Source: Idiomarina sp. PL1-037
Lineage (GTDB): Bacteria; Pseudomonadota; Gammaproteobacteria; Enterobacterales; Alteromonadaceae
Assembly (NCBI RefSeq): GCF_034422975.1
Contig: NZ_CP139873.1
Span: forward strand, 1,364,001 to 1,428,000
Direction: 5' to 3'
Length of the DNA stretch: 64,000 nucleotides
Position 1 is the stretch's first letter; each line of letters opens with the position of its first letter. The position numbers and the translations under genes are program-made. Shown piece after piece: positions 9,768 through 19,335 of the stretch. The notes beneath the pieces are model-generated. The model was not told the origin of the DNA. It searched no databases and saw nothing but the letters and a program-made list of their open reading frames with translations.

Positions 9768-9804
9768 GCGACCAATGTCTAATATCTAATAAAGGCTAAA
9801 ACAT

Positions 9805-9978
9805 TTAAAGCCTTTTATTACCCTGAAGCAGGCGAACAACTAAAGAAATTGCAAAGAGAATAATAAAGATATAGAAGATAATTTTAGCGATTCCGGCTGC
9901 TGTTCCCGCAATTCCACCAAAGCCTAAAATAGCAGCAACTACAGCCACAGCTAGAAAGATAAGAACCCAACGCAACAT
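9805..9978 (-). CDS. Small DUF1328-family membrane protein
   Basis: A 57-residue, almost wholly hydrophobic protein. It starts [18 protein letters not shown], continues through a Gly-rich turn [14 protein letters not shown] and a second membrane helix, and ends LLQGNKRL. This two-helix pattern with a basic C-terminus matches the DUF1328 (YtjA-like) family; function is not established. A GAGGTGA ribosome-binding sequence sits just upstream of the ATG at 9978. It is transcribed toward cstA but separated from it by the long hairpin. Confidence 0.85.
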   Translation of the reverse strand: MLRWVLIFLAVAVVAAILGFGGIAGTAAGIAKIIFYIFIILFAISLVVRLLQGNKRL

Positions 9979-10060
9979 ATTCACCTCACTGATTAATTTA
10001 GAAGATTCAATTAGTAAGGTAGACCATGATTAGAAAAATAACCAATATAGGTAAGTGTAA

Positions 10061-10095
10061 AAAAACCGCTAAGACGGAAAGTCCCAGCGGTTTTT
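10061..10095. terminator. Bidirectional terminator downstream of the M14 peptidase
   Basis: A perfect 10-bp stem AAAAACCGCT / AGCGGTTTTT (10061-10070 and 10086-10095) with a 15-base loop. The stem supplies a T-run on either strand. It lies 20 bases after the peptidase stop. Confidence 0.85.
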
Positions 10096-10115
10096 ACTTT
10101 ATAGAAGCTGATTAA

Positions 10116-12734
10116 TTAATGAGCTTCAGCGGTGGCATCAGCTGCCGCTTTATCGTCCAGTTTTTTTGCATAAACCTGAATACGGGGAGCTAAATAAATG
10201 GCATTACTGAGTAATTTAGCGGTTCCCCAAAAATAGGCGCGGAAATTAACGTTGTCAGCAAAACCAATTACTTGACCGCTGCCTAAGCGATGAGCGGCAA
10301 TATTGGTTTTACCTTTTAGTATTTCGCGATTGCGCTCATCCGTGTAGCCACTCATTAGAGGCTGCTCCGAATAGCGGGCAACTGAAACAAAAGGCGACTC
10401 CGGTTCTTCCATAGCGGCTGCCGTATTCTTGAACACCGGCATTTGGTCACGCGGGAAGCCAAAGAATAACGGATGAGAAGTATCGACATCCATTGAGAAT
10501 ATCGCTCCGGCAATACGCTGCTCGGCGTAAAAATCGTTACGTTCTTCGTAACTTAACTGTTTTTTAGCAAAAGCGTTCTGGAATACGGCGTCATCAACAA
10601 AGCGAGTTTGTAGAAGACCATTCTCTGCTAACCACTCAGCACCACCGCGCTGACCGATTATTGTGCCACCCTGGCTTACCCAGTTTTGAATTTTCTTACG
10701 CAGTTGTTTATCTAAATTGCTGTAATGTCCGTCCACCATAATAATATGGCTATAACGAGTTAAGTCAGCGCTGGATAAACGTTCAGTATCAACCATCGAC
10801 AATGGAATACCAACGTGGCGGTCAAGGTAGTACCAGGCTTCACCAGCTTCGTATAGGTTAACACCCGCTCCGGTCAGCATCATTACGCTGGGCTCGTCTA
10901 CCGGCTGAATGTTGCGACTACCCAGGTCGACACCTTCTGGTGTTAATCCGGTCTCGATAGAGGTTACCTGAATACCTTTCTCTTTTGCTGCGGTGGCCAG
11001 CCGACGTTGTACATCGCGCCATTCCAATTGCTGATAGGCCTTAGGTACAACAATAGAGCCTGCTGAAAATTCCTGGCGGCCTTGTTCACCTTTTACAGTA
11101 AAGGGCTTGGTGGTCTGACGAACGTGAATGTTCTGCTCCAGCAACTCCTGTAATAAGCCCGGAGCGTGGTAGTCGTTCCAGTTAAATGCGTAGGCGTAAG
11201 CATCAGTGAGAGCTGATGTTTTACGTTTTGGCGCATCCCAGGCGTTATCCGCTATTTGAATACGACCACGGTGAGTCTCAAATGGTACGTTAAAAGCTAA
11301 CGGTAAAGTCCAGCCCGAAACATCGTAGAAGGTATTGTTCGGGAAGTTCTTGCGCGTACTGAATATTCCCTGAATCAAACCGTATTGAGCCTGAGCCAGA
11401 GGGATATAATAACTGCTTCCGGCTTTAAACTGAGTGCCATTTTGCTCAATATCTTTTTCTACGCGGTAAGCTTTAATACCGTGCTGCTTAAAGATTTTCA
11501 GTAAGCCTTCCACACGCGACGGATCGCTTGAGTCTCCAATTAAATAACCTTCGAATTTCGTCTTTTGCGCAGCTTCCATACTTTCATCGTACGCACGCTC
11601 CTGAAACTCAATAAAACGACTTTTATTTTTGTGAGTGCCGTAAATGGTACTGAGAGAGGCGACAAACTGGTTACGAATAGTGAACGGGAAGCTGACCTCA
11701 CCATTAACCGAGTCCTGCAGGTGTCCGCGGCTGGATGCTTGTTCAAATAGAATGCCGACAGCTCCCTGAATGTCAGGGTAGGTAGAGCCTTTGCCATAGT
11801 AAAAATCATCAAATGATTCTTCGGTGTAATACAGGCTGCCAATATCATCCAGCGAGTCAGCGTGTTCTGCCGCCAAAATTTCTGTTAAGCGCACGTTTTC
11901 ATCCGGCGTTAATGGGTTTTTACGAGACGGAATACCCGGCTGGAAGAAATACGTGCTGTTGGTTCCCATTTCGTGATAATCGGTCAGTACGTTTGGCTTC
12001 CACTTTTGAAAGTTTGCAACGCGCGCGCGCGATTCAGGGTGCTGTAGCAACAACCAGTCACGGTTCATATCGAACCAGTAGTGGTTAACCCGGCCACGAA
12101 TAAAGGGTTGTACATGTTCCCGGTGTTGAGGGTCGGCAACCAGGTTCTGGCTGCGGTGCTGGTTTGCCCATTGTGCAAAGCGGGCAAGACCGTCCGGGTT
12201 AAACGCCGGATCAAGCAGAATAACGGAATCATTCAAAAGCTCATCTACGGCTTCGCCTTCAGCGGCTGCAAGGTAATAAGCAAACAATATTGCTGCATTA
12301 CTGCCGCTCGATTCGTCCCCGTGAATACTATAACCCATGTACATGACCACTGGGGTATTGTCCGGATCAGCATCACGGTTTGGATCAGCGGCGGCCAAAT
12401 GACGCTCACGAACGTCATCAATATTGCGGTGGTTGTCTTCTGAAGTGACGGTCAGAAGTAACAAAGGACGCTGCTCATGTGTGCGACCGGTGACTTCCAG
12501 CGTAATACGATCTGACTCTTCGGCCAGAACTTCCATATATTTTACAATTTGCTCGGGGCGGGCATGCCATTCACCAACCTGATAACCCAGCACATCTTTA
12601 GGCTTGGTAATTTCCGGATTGTAACTGACATCCTGTGGCAGGTAGTAAGAAAGGTCTTTTGTTACCGCCATAGAAGGCAGGGCAACGATGACCAATGCGG
12701 CCGCGGTGACACGGCTTAACATTCGCTTCAACAT
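10116..12734 (-). CDS. Secreted M14-family zinc carboxypeptidase-like protein
   Basis: An 872-residue exported protein with a signal peptide (basic start, hydrophobic core, cleavage after about residue 23). The M14 peptidase domain spans roughly residues 40-400. Zinc ligands are visible as HGDE in YSIHGDESSGSNAA and a later His in LTDYHEMGTNSTYFF. A C-terminal region around 620-740 (HIIMVDGHYSNLDKQL, WVSQGGTIIGQRGG) resembles a class I glutamine-amidotransferase-like fold common in large M14 proteins. It probably trims peptides in the periplasm or outside the cell, fitting a protein-degrading marine lifestyle. It is transcribed alone. Confidence 0.88.
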   Translation of the reverse strand: MLKRMLSRVTAAALVIVALPSMAVTKDLSYYLPQDVSYNPEITKPKDVLGYQVGEWHARPEQIVKYMEVLAEESDRITLEVTGRTHEQRPLLLLTVTSEDNHRNIDDVRERHLAAADPNRDADPDNTPVVMYMGYSIHGDESSGSNAAILFAYYLAAAEGEAVDELLNDSVILLDPAFNPDGLARFAQWANQHRSQNLVADPQHREHVQPFIRGRVNHYWFDMNRDWLLLQHPESRARVANFQKWKPNVLTDYHEMGTNSTYFFQPGIPSRKNPLTPDENVRLTEILAAEHADSLDDIGSLYYTEESFDDFYYGKGSTYPDIQGAVGILFEQASSRGHLQDSVNGEVSFPFTIRNQFVASLSTIYGTHKNKSRFIEFQERAYDESMEAAQKTKFEGYLIGDSSDPSRVEGLLKIFKQHGIKAYRVEKDIEQNGTQFKAGSSYYIPLAQAQYGLIQGIFSTRKNFPNNTFYDVSGWTLPLAFNVPFETHRGRIQIADNAWDAPKRKTSALTDAYAYAFNWNDYHAPGLLQELLEQNIHVRQTTKPFTVKGEQGRQEFSAGSIVVPKAYQQLEWRDVQRRLATAAKEKGIQVTSIETGLTPEGVDLGSRNIQPVDEPSVMMLTGAGVNLYEAGEAWYYLDRHVGIPLSMVDTERLSSADLTRYSHIIMVDGHYSNLDKQLRKKIQNWVSQGGTIIGQRGGAEWLAENGLLQTRFVDDAVFQNAFAKKQLSYEERNDFYAEQRIAGAIFSMDVDTSHPLFFGFPRDQMPVFKNTAAAMEEPESPFVSVARYSEQPLMSGYTDERNREILKGKTNIAAHRLGSGQVIGFADNVNFRAYFWGTAKLLSNAIYLAPRIQVYAKKLDDKAAADATAEAH

Positions 12735-12828
12735 AGATAGATCCCCTTGGTGTAATTATGCCAATACCATAACAAAAGCTTAACGCATTGACTCTTGTTT
12801 TCGGCGGGTCGCAGATTTTTAGCGATGC

Positions 12829-13833
12829 TTATCGCTTTTTCATTTGGTAGTCGTACATGGGGTCGTAGTAGTCAACCAGTAAGCCTTCTATCCACTGTTT
12901 ATGCAGTTCTGCGCTGTCATGGCTTAACGCCCGTTGCAATATACCGAACAGTTGGCGAAAGCGAAGGTCGCCCAGTCGTTTGCGAGTTCGGGTTAGACTG
13001 TCGAGTAGATAATTTTCAAACTGCTCACGTGACGGGTAAAGAGCCTCGGCGGCTACAACATATTCCTGGTAAATGACTTCCACACGTTGCTCTATACTTG
13101 CCTCAATAGGGTACCGCTCAGCATTTTGAGTGGCGTGGCGTAGGCACTCAGGAACGGAAACCGAGCCAATATGACTGCCTTCGTCCTCAATAAAGAGGGT
13201 GGTCGCGCCATGAGCCTTAAGCTTTATCAGTTCAACGGCTAATTGATTTTCAAAGTCAATTTGGGTGGGTTGAGGCTCCGGATAACGTCCAAATGCGGAA
13301 CCCCTGTGATGCGCCAATCCTTCTAAGTCAATTGAATTCGGTTGATTCTTAATAAACTCGGTTTTCTGACAGCCGGTACGGCCGCTTACGACAATCCAGT
13401 TAAAGTCGGCGGCAAGCTCTTGCGTGCGCTGAATCAGGTGTTGTCTGAGTGCTTTATAACCGCCCTCAATACGCGGTCGGGCAACGCCTTCATCGTTTAA
13501 CCACTGTTGTACTATTTGTGATCGCAAACCGCCCCGAAAACAGTAAATCAGGCCATCTGGATGTGTACTGAAAAAACGTTTCCAGCCACTAACTCTTTGT
13601 TGTTTGGTTTTCCCGCTGACCAGCTCGTGTCCCAGCGCAATGGCGGCATCCTGGCCGTGCTGTTTATAACAAGCACCCACTTTTGCGCGCTCGTTATCTG
13701 TCATTAGAGGTTGATTCACCGCGGTATTAAAAGCGCCTTTTTTAAATTCCGCCGGAGCTCTTAAATCCAGCAAAGGTGTACCGTTAATAAAGAGTTCGTC
13801 AAATTGTGAGTGGGTTATCCATTGACCAGACAT
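12829..13833 (-). CDS. mnmH: tRNA 2-selenouridine synthase
   Basis: Replaces sulfur by selenium at the wobble 2-thiouridine of tRNA-Lys, -Glu and -Gln, using selenophosphate. At 334 residues it is slightly shorter than E. coli SelU (364). An N-terminal rhodanese domain carries the active Cys in YCFRGGLRSQ near residue 95. A P-loop-type domain follows with DLEGLAHHRGSAFGR and the typical C-terminal YYDPMYDYQ. The Walker A reads SGRTGCQKTE, where E. coli has GNTGCGKT, so the Gly before the Lys is Gln. The start codon follows the selD stop with no gap, which implies translational coupling. Confidence 0.94.
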   Translation of the reverse strand: MSGQWITHSQFDELFINGTPLLDLRAPAEFKKGAFNTAVNQPLMTDNERAKVGACYKQHGQDAAIALGHELVSGKTKQQRVSGWKRFFSTHPDGLIYCFRGGLRSQIVQQWLNDEGVARPRIEGGYKALRQHLIQRTQELAADFNWIVVSGRTGCQKTEFIKNQPNSIDLEGLAHHRGSAFGRYPEPQPTQIDFENQLAVELIKLKAHGATTLFIEDEGSHIGSVSVPECLRHATQNAERYPIEASIEQRVEVIYQEYVVAAEALYPSREQFENYLLDSLTRTRKRLGDLRFRQLFGILQRALSHDSAELHKQWIEGLLVDYYDPMYDYQMKKR

Positions 13834-14874
13834 TTATTCAACAACCACTCGGTAGGTTTGCATCTCAGCACGATAAAGCTCACCAATAATCTGTATTGAC
13901 TGATTATGCTCGCGACAGGTTTGGTAAACGGCTTCAACGTTTTCTTTTGCCACGCTGATAAGTAAGCCGCCGGAAGTTTGTGGGTCACATAAAAGGTTAC
14001 GCTGTTGCTCCGGTACCGGGCTAATATGCTGACCGTAGCTCTCGAAGTTGCGCAGGCTGCCTCCGGGAACACAGCCTTGATTGAGGTAGTCATGTACGTG
14101 GGGCAAGGTCGGGATCTTATCCAACTGTATTGTTGCATAAAGGTCGGCACCTTCAGCCATTTCAATTAAATGTCCGGCTAAACCGAATCCGGTCACGTCT
14201 GTCATGGCGTTAATGCCTTTAATATCAGCAAAGACGTTGCCAATTCGGTTCAGCTGGCACATGGTCTCTATCGCAATTCCGCTATGCTCGGGTAAAAGTT
14301 TTTTCTGTTTTTGTGCCGTAGTTAAAATACCAACCCCTAAGGGTTTGGTCAGCATTAAGACATCGCCTTCCTGGGCCTTATCGTTTTGTTTGAGTTTTTG
14401 TTTTTCTACCTGACCGGTAACTGCTAGCCCAAAAATTGGCTCTGGCGCATCAATACTGTGTCCGCCTGCAAGCATAATGCCCGCGTCAGCACAAGCTTGT
14501 CGACCACCATCAATAACTTGCTGCGCCACCTCCGCGGGTAGTTTGTTAATTGGCCAGCCGAAAATAGCGATAGCCATTAAAGGCTGACCGCCCATAGCGT
14601 AAATATCGCTAATAGCGTTTGTTGCAGCTATGCGGCCAAAGTCGAAAGGGTCATCGCAAATTGGCATAAAGAAGTCGGTGGTACTTAATACAACCATACC
14701 ATTGCCTAAATCATAGGCTGCAGCGTCGTCACGGGTGCTGTTCCCCACCAGAAGTTTAGGATCGGGTGCTATATCCAGTTTGCTTTGCAAAATGCTTGAT
14801 AAAACCTGCGGCGATATTTTGCAGCCACAACCGGCACCGTGACTGTATTCTGTTAGTCTAATTTCCTGACTCAT
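13834..14874 (-). CDS. selD: Selenide, water dikinase (selenophosphate synthetase)
   Basis: Makes selenophosphate from selenide and ATP. At 346 residues it aligns end to end with E. coli SelD. The active-site loop [12 protein letters not shown] has Cys at the position that is selenocysteine in some homologues. Further signatures are [29 protein letters not shown] and [10 protein letters not shown]. The ATG overlaps the stop of the asnC-type regulator by 4 bases. Paired here with mnmH and without selA, selB or a selenocysteine tRNA in the window, its visible role is tRNA selenation. Confidence 0.97.
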   Translation of the reverse strand: MSQEIRLTEYSHGAGCGCKISPQVLSSILQSKLDIAPDPKLLVGNSTRDDAAAYDLGNGMVVLSTTDFFMPICDDPFDFGRIAATNAISDIYAMGGQPLMAIAIFGWPINKLPAEVAQQVIDGGRQACADAGIMLAGGHSIDAPEPIFGLAVTGQVEKQKLKQNDKAQEGDVLMLTKPLGVGILTTAQKQKKLLPEHSGIAIETMCQLNRIGNVFADIKGINAMTDVTGFGLAGHLIEMAEGADLYATIQLDKIPTLPHVHDYLNQGCVPGGSLRNFESYGQHISPVPEQQRNLLCDPQTSGGLLISVAKENVEAVYQTCREHNQSIQIIGELYRAEMQTYRVVVE

Positions 14875-15341
14875 GGCTGTATGTCTCTGTTAATCGGCTG
14901 TTGCAATGAAATGAGCGTTTCCGTCGACTGTATTTCATCAATAGCCTGAATTCGATTGATTAGCGTGTGTTGTAGCTCGTTTATTGACGGCGTCATAATT
15001 TTAATAAAAACATTGTACTGTCCGGTGGTGTAGTAAGCCTCAATAACTTCCTCGAGCTTTTCCAGCTTTTCAATTGCGGCCGGGTAGTCGCCCGCGCTTT
15101 TCAAGGTAATGCCAATGAAGCAACAGACATCGTAGCCTAAGCGTTTGGCATTAACCTGTAAACGCGTGCCCTCAATAATTCCGGCGCGCTTCATTTTTTC
15201 AACCCGCACGTGAATAGTGGCCGGACTCACTTTATAGCGTTTAGCCAGCTCAGCATAAGGAATACGAGCCTCGTCCATCAAGGTTCTGAGTATGGAACGG
15301 TCCAGATCATCGATTTGATAATTTTCAGGTGATTTTTTCAT
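14871..15341 (-). CDS. asnC: AsnC/Lrp-family transcriptional regulator
   Basis: A 156-residue Lrp/AsnC protein. The N-terminal winged helix-turn-helix ([20 protein letters not shown] through [12 protein letters not shown]) is followed by an alpha-beta RAM ligand domain. It is divergent from asnA across 150 AT-rich bases, the arrangement of E. coli asnC-asnA, where AsnC activates asnA and responds to asparagine. Unusually it overlaps selD by 4 bases, putting selD and mnmH in the same transcript, so it may also set selenium-gene expression. Confidence 0.92.
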   Translation of the reverse strand: MKKSPENYQIDDLDRSILRTLMDEARIPYAELAKRYKVSPATIHVRVEKMKRAGIIEGTRLQVNAKRLGYDVCCFIGITLKSAGDYPAAIEKLEKLEEVIEAYYTTGQYNVFIKIMTPSINELQHTLINRIQAIDEIQSTETLISLQQPINRDIQP

Positions 15342-15491
15342 GTTTTATTAAAGCTTCGTTAATTAACTTAGGTATAAATTAACGGAAAATAATAAGTAAA
15401 GCTATTTTTGTTAAACGTTATTGAATAAATAAATCTAAAAGGTATTAATTGAATCGTGTTTTTATTCTTTTATTAATGATTCGGAGTATTT

Positions 15492-16472
15492 ATGAAATCA
15501 CAATACATGTTACAGCAACAGAAAATTCAGTTCGTAAAAGCCTGCTTCACTCAGCAGTTGCAGATTCAGCTTGGACTTATTGAAGTGCAGTCGCCACTAC
15601 TAAGTGAATTGGGCAGTGGTGTTCAGGATGATTTGTCGGGCTGGGAAAAGGCAGTTGCAGTTAAAGTAAAAGCCGTTCCCGACAAAGATTATGAAGTAGT
15701 TCATTCGTTGGCTAAGTGGAAGCGCTTTACCCTTGGCCGTTACGGCTTTGGTGCCGGCGAGGGCATCGTTACCCAGATGAAAGCTCTGCGGCCCGACGAA
15801 GAAGCTTTGAGTTCCGTACATTCTGTTTACGTAGACCAGTGGGACTGGGAAAAAGTCATTACTGAAGAGCAGCGGTCACTGGAGTTTCTGATTCAGACAG
15901 TTGAACGTATTTATGATGCACTGCGTCAAACCGAGCAACAATATATAGAACAACACGGTGGCAGGAGCACTTTGCCGGGTGCAATCCATGTTGTGCATAC
16001 CGAGGACTTGATCACTGCTTACCCAAGCCTTACCACAAAACAGCGGGAGCGCGAGGTGGTTAAACAGTATGGGGCGGTATTTCTGGTGGGTATAGGTGGT
16101 GAGTTGAGTCATGGTTATGCGCATGACGTCAGAGCGCCGGACTACGATGACTGGAGTTCGGTTAACGAGCAGGGCAGTACTGGTTTAAACGGCGATATTC
16201 TTGTCTGGCATCCGGCATTAGATGACGCGCTGGAGCTTTCGTCTATGGGAATACGTGTTGACCAGCAGGCATTAAAGCGTCAGTTGGCTATTAGTCAACA
16301 GGAAGAAAAGCTCCAGCTACCCTGGCACCAGTCCTTGTTAGCGGGTGAGTTGCCTTTAACTATTGGAGGGGGAATAGGGCAGTCACGGGTGGTGATGCAA
16401 ATTTTACAAAGTGACCACATTGCTAAAGTTCAGTGCGGTGTCTGGCCGGAACCCATTGCCGAAGCTCTGTAA
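15492..16472 (+). CDS. asnA: Aspartate--ammonia ligase (asparagine synthetase A)
   Basis: Makes asparagine from aspartate, ammonia and ATP in the cytosol. At 326 residues it matches AsnA length (E. coli 330). The fold is class II aminoacyl-tRNA-synthetase-like, with AsnA signatures [29 protein letters not shown] near residues 100-115 and the C-terminal motif [20 protein letters not shown] ribosome-binding site precedes the ATG by 7 bases. It is probably controlled by the divergent asnC product. Confidence 0.97.
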   Translation: MKSQYMLQQQKIQFVKACFTQQLQIQLGLIEVQSPLLSELGSGVQDDLSGWEKAVAVKVKAVPDKDYEVVHSLAKWKRFTLGRYGFGAGEGIVTQMKALRPDEEALSSVHSVYVDQWDWEKVITEEQRSLEFLIQTVERIYDALRQTEQQYIEQHGGRSTLPGAIHVVHTEDLITAYPSLTTKQREREVVKQYGAVFLVGIGGELSHGYAHDVRAPDYDDWSSVNEQGSTGLNGDILVWHPALDDALELSSMGIRVDQQALKRQLAISQQEEKLQLPWHQSLLAGELPLTIGGGIGQSRVVMQILQSDHIAKVQCGVWPEPIAEAL

Positions 16473-16492
16473 TTACAATTGATAAGCTTATC

Positions 16493-16521
16493 TTGAAGTT
16501 TCTAGACGACTGGTCTAATAT
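16493..16521 (+). promoter_or_regulatory. Promoter and self-operator of the TetR regulator
   Basis: -35 TTGAAG (16493-16498) and -10 TAATAT (16516-16521) are 17 bases apart. An imperfect 15-bp palindrome, TAGACGACTGGTCTA (16503-16517), lies in the spacer and touches the -10. TAGAC/GTCTA half sites are typical of NemR/AcuR-type TetR repressors. The ATG of the regulator is 7 bases past the -10, so the transcript may be leaderless. Confidence 0.65.
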
Positions 16522-16528
16522 AGGTCGC

Positions 16529-17119
16529 ATGACTAAGAATGACACGCGACAAAATATCATAACAATCGGTGCTGACCTGATATCCATACACGGGTTCGTC
16601 AGCACCGGGTTGAATAAAATTCTGAGCGAGGCGCAGGTGCCCAAGGGCTCTTTTTATCATTACTTCAAAAGTAAGAATGATTTTGGCCTAGCTGTTATCG
16701 AAACCTACGCCGAGGATTATGAAGCACGCATGGACGAAACTCTGGCCAACGAAAAACTGGAACCAGTTGATCGTTTGCGCAGCTATTTGCGTCGCTCGGT
16801 AGAGGACTTAAAGTCGTGTGATTTTTCCAAAGGCTGCTTAATAGGCAACCTAGGTCAGGAAATGGCCTCGCAGAGTGATTTATTTCGCGAACGGTTAAAT
16901 GACATTTTTTCTGACTGGGAGCAGCGTATTGCGCGGTGTTTAAAAACTGCGCAGGACGCACAGCAAATTCAGCAATGCATTGACACCGAACAGATGGGAG
17001 CCTTCATTCTTTCTGGTTGGCAGGGAGCATTACTGCGAGCCAAAGTTCAGCGTTCTATGCTGCCGCTACTGCGTTTTGAAGACATGATATTAAAGCAGTT
17101 AGGGGCAGTCGACCAATAG
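16529..17119 (+). CDS. TetR/AcrR-family regulator, NemR-like
   Basis: A 196-residue repressor. The N-terminal helix-turn-helix is INKILSEA-type (VSTGLNKILSEAQVPKGSFYHYFKSK). In the ligand domain the segment CDFSKGCLIGNLGQEMA carries the Cys environment that in NemR senses electrophiles and hypochlorite. The frame is open further upstream into asnA, but the ATG at 16529 is chosen because it starts the family N-terminus (MTKNDTRQ) and sits right after the promoter. The short-chain dehydrogenase and flavin oxidoreductase downstream are its likely targets, a plausible reactive-electrophile detoxification operon. Confidence 0.88.
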   Translation: MTKNDTRQNIITIGADLISIHGFVSTGLNKILSEAQVPKGSFYHYFKSKNDFGLAVIETYAEDYEARMDETLANEKLEPVDRLRSYLRRSVEDLKSCDFSKGCLIGNLGQEMASQSDLFRERLNDIFSDWEQRIARCLKTAQDAQQIQQCIDTEQMGAFILSGWQGALLRAKVQRSMLPLLRFEDMILKQLGAVDQ

Positions 17120-17139
17120 CACTAACCGGAGGTAAAGCT

Positions 17140-17877
17140 ATGTCAGAAGTACAAGATAAAGTTGTCATTATTACGGGTGCAAGCAGCGGCTTAGGCGAAG
17201 AAACCGCTCGTATGCTTGCGGCAAAAGGCGCAAAACTGATGTTAGCGGCGCGCCGCGAAGATCGCCTAAAAGAATTGACTGAGTCAATTGAAAAAGACGG
17301 TGGCCAGGCAGCTTACCGTGTGGTTGACGTAACCGACAAAGCAGCCGTACAAAAACTGGCTGATGATACTAAAGCGGAATTTGGTCGTATTGACGTACTG
17401 ATTAATAACGCTGGGCTCATGCCACTGGCCCCGCTCGATGCGCTGAAAGTGGATGAGTGGGACACCATGATCGATGTGAACATTAAAGGTGTTCTATATG
17501 GCGTAGCTGCTGTATTACCCGTTATGCGCGAACAGCATGTCGGTCATATCATCAACCTGTCATCGGTTGCAGGCCAGAAAGTCTTTGCCGGCGGAACGGT
17601 GTATTGCGCAACCAAGTTTGCGGTAAAAGCGATTTCTGAAGGCATTCGTCAGGAATCTAACGGTGAAATTCGCGCCACCAATATTTCACCCGGTGCTGTA
17701 GCAACAGAATTGACAGACCACATTAGTGACAAAGACGCAAAAGAAATGGCTGACGATTTATATTCAGACGCGATTGATTCGGCGGCTATTGCCCGCGCCA
17801 TTACGTTTGCAATTGAGCAACCTCAGCAAGTTGACGTGAATGAAATGATCATTCGCCCAACCAAGCAAGAGATGTAA
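17140..17877 (+). CDS. Short-chain dehydrogenase/reductase (SDR)
   Basis: A 245-residue classical SDR with the cofactor motif TGASSGLGEETA at residues 13-24, NNAGLMP, and the catalytic Ser of INLSSVAGQ with YCATK (Tyr and Lys). RR in LAARRED fits NADPH preference. The substrate is unknown. It lies 20 bases after the TetR gene behind a GGAGG-type ribosome site and 6 bases before the flavin oxidoreductase, so the three genes form one operon. Homologues are usually listed as YdfG-like oxidoreductases. Confidence 0.92.
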   Translation: MSEVQDKVVIITGASSGLGEETARMLAAKGAKLMLAARREDRLKELTESIEKDGGQAAYRVVDVTDKAAVQKLADDTKAEFGRIDVLINNAGLMPLAPLDALKVDEWDTMIDVNIKGVLYGVAAVLPVMREQHVGHIINLSSVAGQKVFAGGTVYCATKFAVKAISEGIRQESNGEIRATNISPGAVATELTDHISDKDAKEMADDLYSDAIDSAAIARAITFAIEQPQQVDVNEMIIRPTKQEM

Positions 17878-17883
17878 GTTACG

Positions 17884-18867
17884 ATGAAATACTCAATTCT
17901 TGATTTAGCGCCTGTCACGGAAGGCGGGTCAGTGGCTGAATCATTGCATAACTCGGCTGATTTAGCCCAGCATGCAGAGCGGTGGGGTTACCACCGTTTC
18001 TGGATGGCTGAGCATCACAATATGACTGGAATTGCCTCGGCCGCAACCGCGGTTGCTTTAGGTTACGTCGCCGGTAAAACCGAAAAAATCCGGGTAGGTT
18101 CCGGCGGTGTTATGTTGCCGAACCATGCGCCTTTCGTAGTCGCTGAACAGTTTGGTACGTTAGATGCTTTGTACCCCGGGCGTGTCGATATTGGTCTGGG
18201 CAGAGCACCAGGAACAGACGGTCGAACTTTACGGGCGTTAAGACGTAAACCCGACGACGCCGAACAGTTTCCTAACGATGTTCAGGAGCTTTTAGGTTAT
18301 CTGGAAGAAGCACAGGAAAGCGATGCGATTAAAGCGGTGCCCGGATTTGGACAGAAAATTCCGGTGTGGTTGCTCGGCTCAAGCACTTTTGGCGCTCAGC
18401 TTGCTGCGCATTTAGGTTTGCCTTATGCCTTTGCATCGCATTTTGCACCAGACTATTTGCAGCATGCATTAAAAGCGTATCGCGAAAACTTTCGTCCATC
18501 GCGTTACCTCAGCAAACCCTATGTTGCTGCGGCAATGAATGTTTTTGCTGCAGACAGCGAAAACGATGCGCGAAGAATGATGAGCTCAATGCAACAACAG
18601 TTTATTGCGTTGCGACGTGGTACACCCGGGCCTTTAAAAGCACCTGTGGATGACATAAGAAAGGCTGCTGCACCTCATGAACTGGCCGGGGCGAATCATG
18701 CATTAACTTATACGGCGGTTGGCACTAAGGATTCAGTTCAACGACATATTAATCAGTTTATTGATGATACCGGTATAGATGAAGTTATTCTTACCTGTCA
18801 TGCCTTTGATCACCAGGCTCGTTTAAGGTCGCTCGAAATTGCTGCAGAAGCTTTAAACGGAAAGTGA
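17884..18867 (+). CDS. LLM-class (luciferase-like) flavin-dependent oxidoreductase
   Basis: A 327-residue TIM-barrel flavoprotein of the bacterial-luciferase superfamily, YhbW-like subgroup. The N-terminus is [14 protein letters not shown], followed by [16 protein letters not shown] and [20 protein letters not shown], then [11 protein letters not shown]. These bind FMN or F420-type flavin; FMN is expected in this lineage. It is last in the TetR-SDR-LLM operon and is likely induced with the SDR. No dedicated flavin reductase is visible nearby. Confidence 0.93.
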   Translation: MKYSILDLAPVTEGGSVAESLHNSADLAQHAERWGYHRFWMAEHHNMTGIASAATAVALGYVAGKTEKIRVGSGGVMLPNHAPFVVAEQFGTLDALYPGRVDIGLGRAPGTDGRTLRALRRKPDDAEQFPNDVQELLGYLEEAQESDAIKAVPGFGQKIPVWLLGSSTFGAQLAAHLGLPYAFASHFAPDYLQHALKAYRENFRPSRYLSKPYVAAAMNVFAADSENDARRMMSSMQQQFIALRRGTPGPLKAPVDDIRKAAAPHELAGANHALTYTAVGTKDSVQRHINQFIDDTGIDEVILTCHAFDHQARLRSLEIAAEALNGK

Positions 18868-18951
18868 AAAGCGTTCAGCTAAAAGACTGACGCTTTACCT
18901 TAAACACGTTAGAATAGCGGCATCTTTAACAGGCAGTCTGGTTGTATTTTT

Positions 18952-19335
18952 ATGAGAATTATTATTCGTTACTTTTTTCGTACTCTACGGCTTATTTTAA
19001 CGCCTATTGTTTTACTGATTGAAAAGTTGACCACGCCAAAAGGCCTGAGCCGCAGTGATGAGGCTCAGCAACAGGTAGATGAAGCCTGCAAGTCGTTGGC
19101 TCTTTATCAATTTGCTGCTTGCCCGTTTTGCGTCAAGGTACGTAAGGAAATTGCCCGCCTTAATCTGAATATAGAATTAAGAGATGCAAAAAATAATGAG
19201 CAGCACAGACAAGAGCTGTTAGACGGCGGCGGCAGAGTTAAAGTGCCGTGTCTGCGCATTGAGCAGAACGATAAAGTACAGTGGATGTATGAGTCCGACG
19301 ACATTAACAAGTATTTACAACAGCGCTTTGCTTAA
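18952..19335 (+). CDS. Membrane-anchored glutaredoxin-like protein
   Basis: A 127-residue protein with an N-terminal hydrophobic, basic-flanked segment (residues 1-25) that may anchor it to the inner membrane. A thioredoxin-fold domain follows with the redox motif CPFC (residues 58-61, in AACPFCVKVRKEI), a cis-Pro region VKVPCLRI and the C-terminal YESDDINKYLQ of glutaredoxin/GST-N domains. It probably reduces disulfides with glutathione. It converges on the next gene with a 4-base overlap of the two stop ends. Confidence 0.85.
   Translation: MRIIIRYFFRTLRLILTPIVLLIEKLTTPKGLSRSDEAQQQVDEACKSLALYQFAACPFCVKVRKEIARLNLNIELRDAKNNEQHRQELLDGGGRVKVPCLRIEQNDKVQWMYESDDINKYLQQRFA

Noticed and set aside
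13834..14874. Selenocysteine codon in selD
   Set aside because: The active-site codon encodes Cys and no in-frame TGA is present.
16433..16528. Longer start of the TetR gene inside asnA
   Set aside because: The extra residues are unlike TetR N-termini and the promoter lies downstream of that start.
18867..18900. Stem-loop after the LLM oxidoreductase as terminator
   Set aside because: Stem needs a bulge and no T-run follows.
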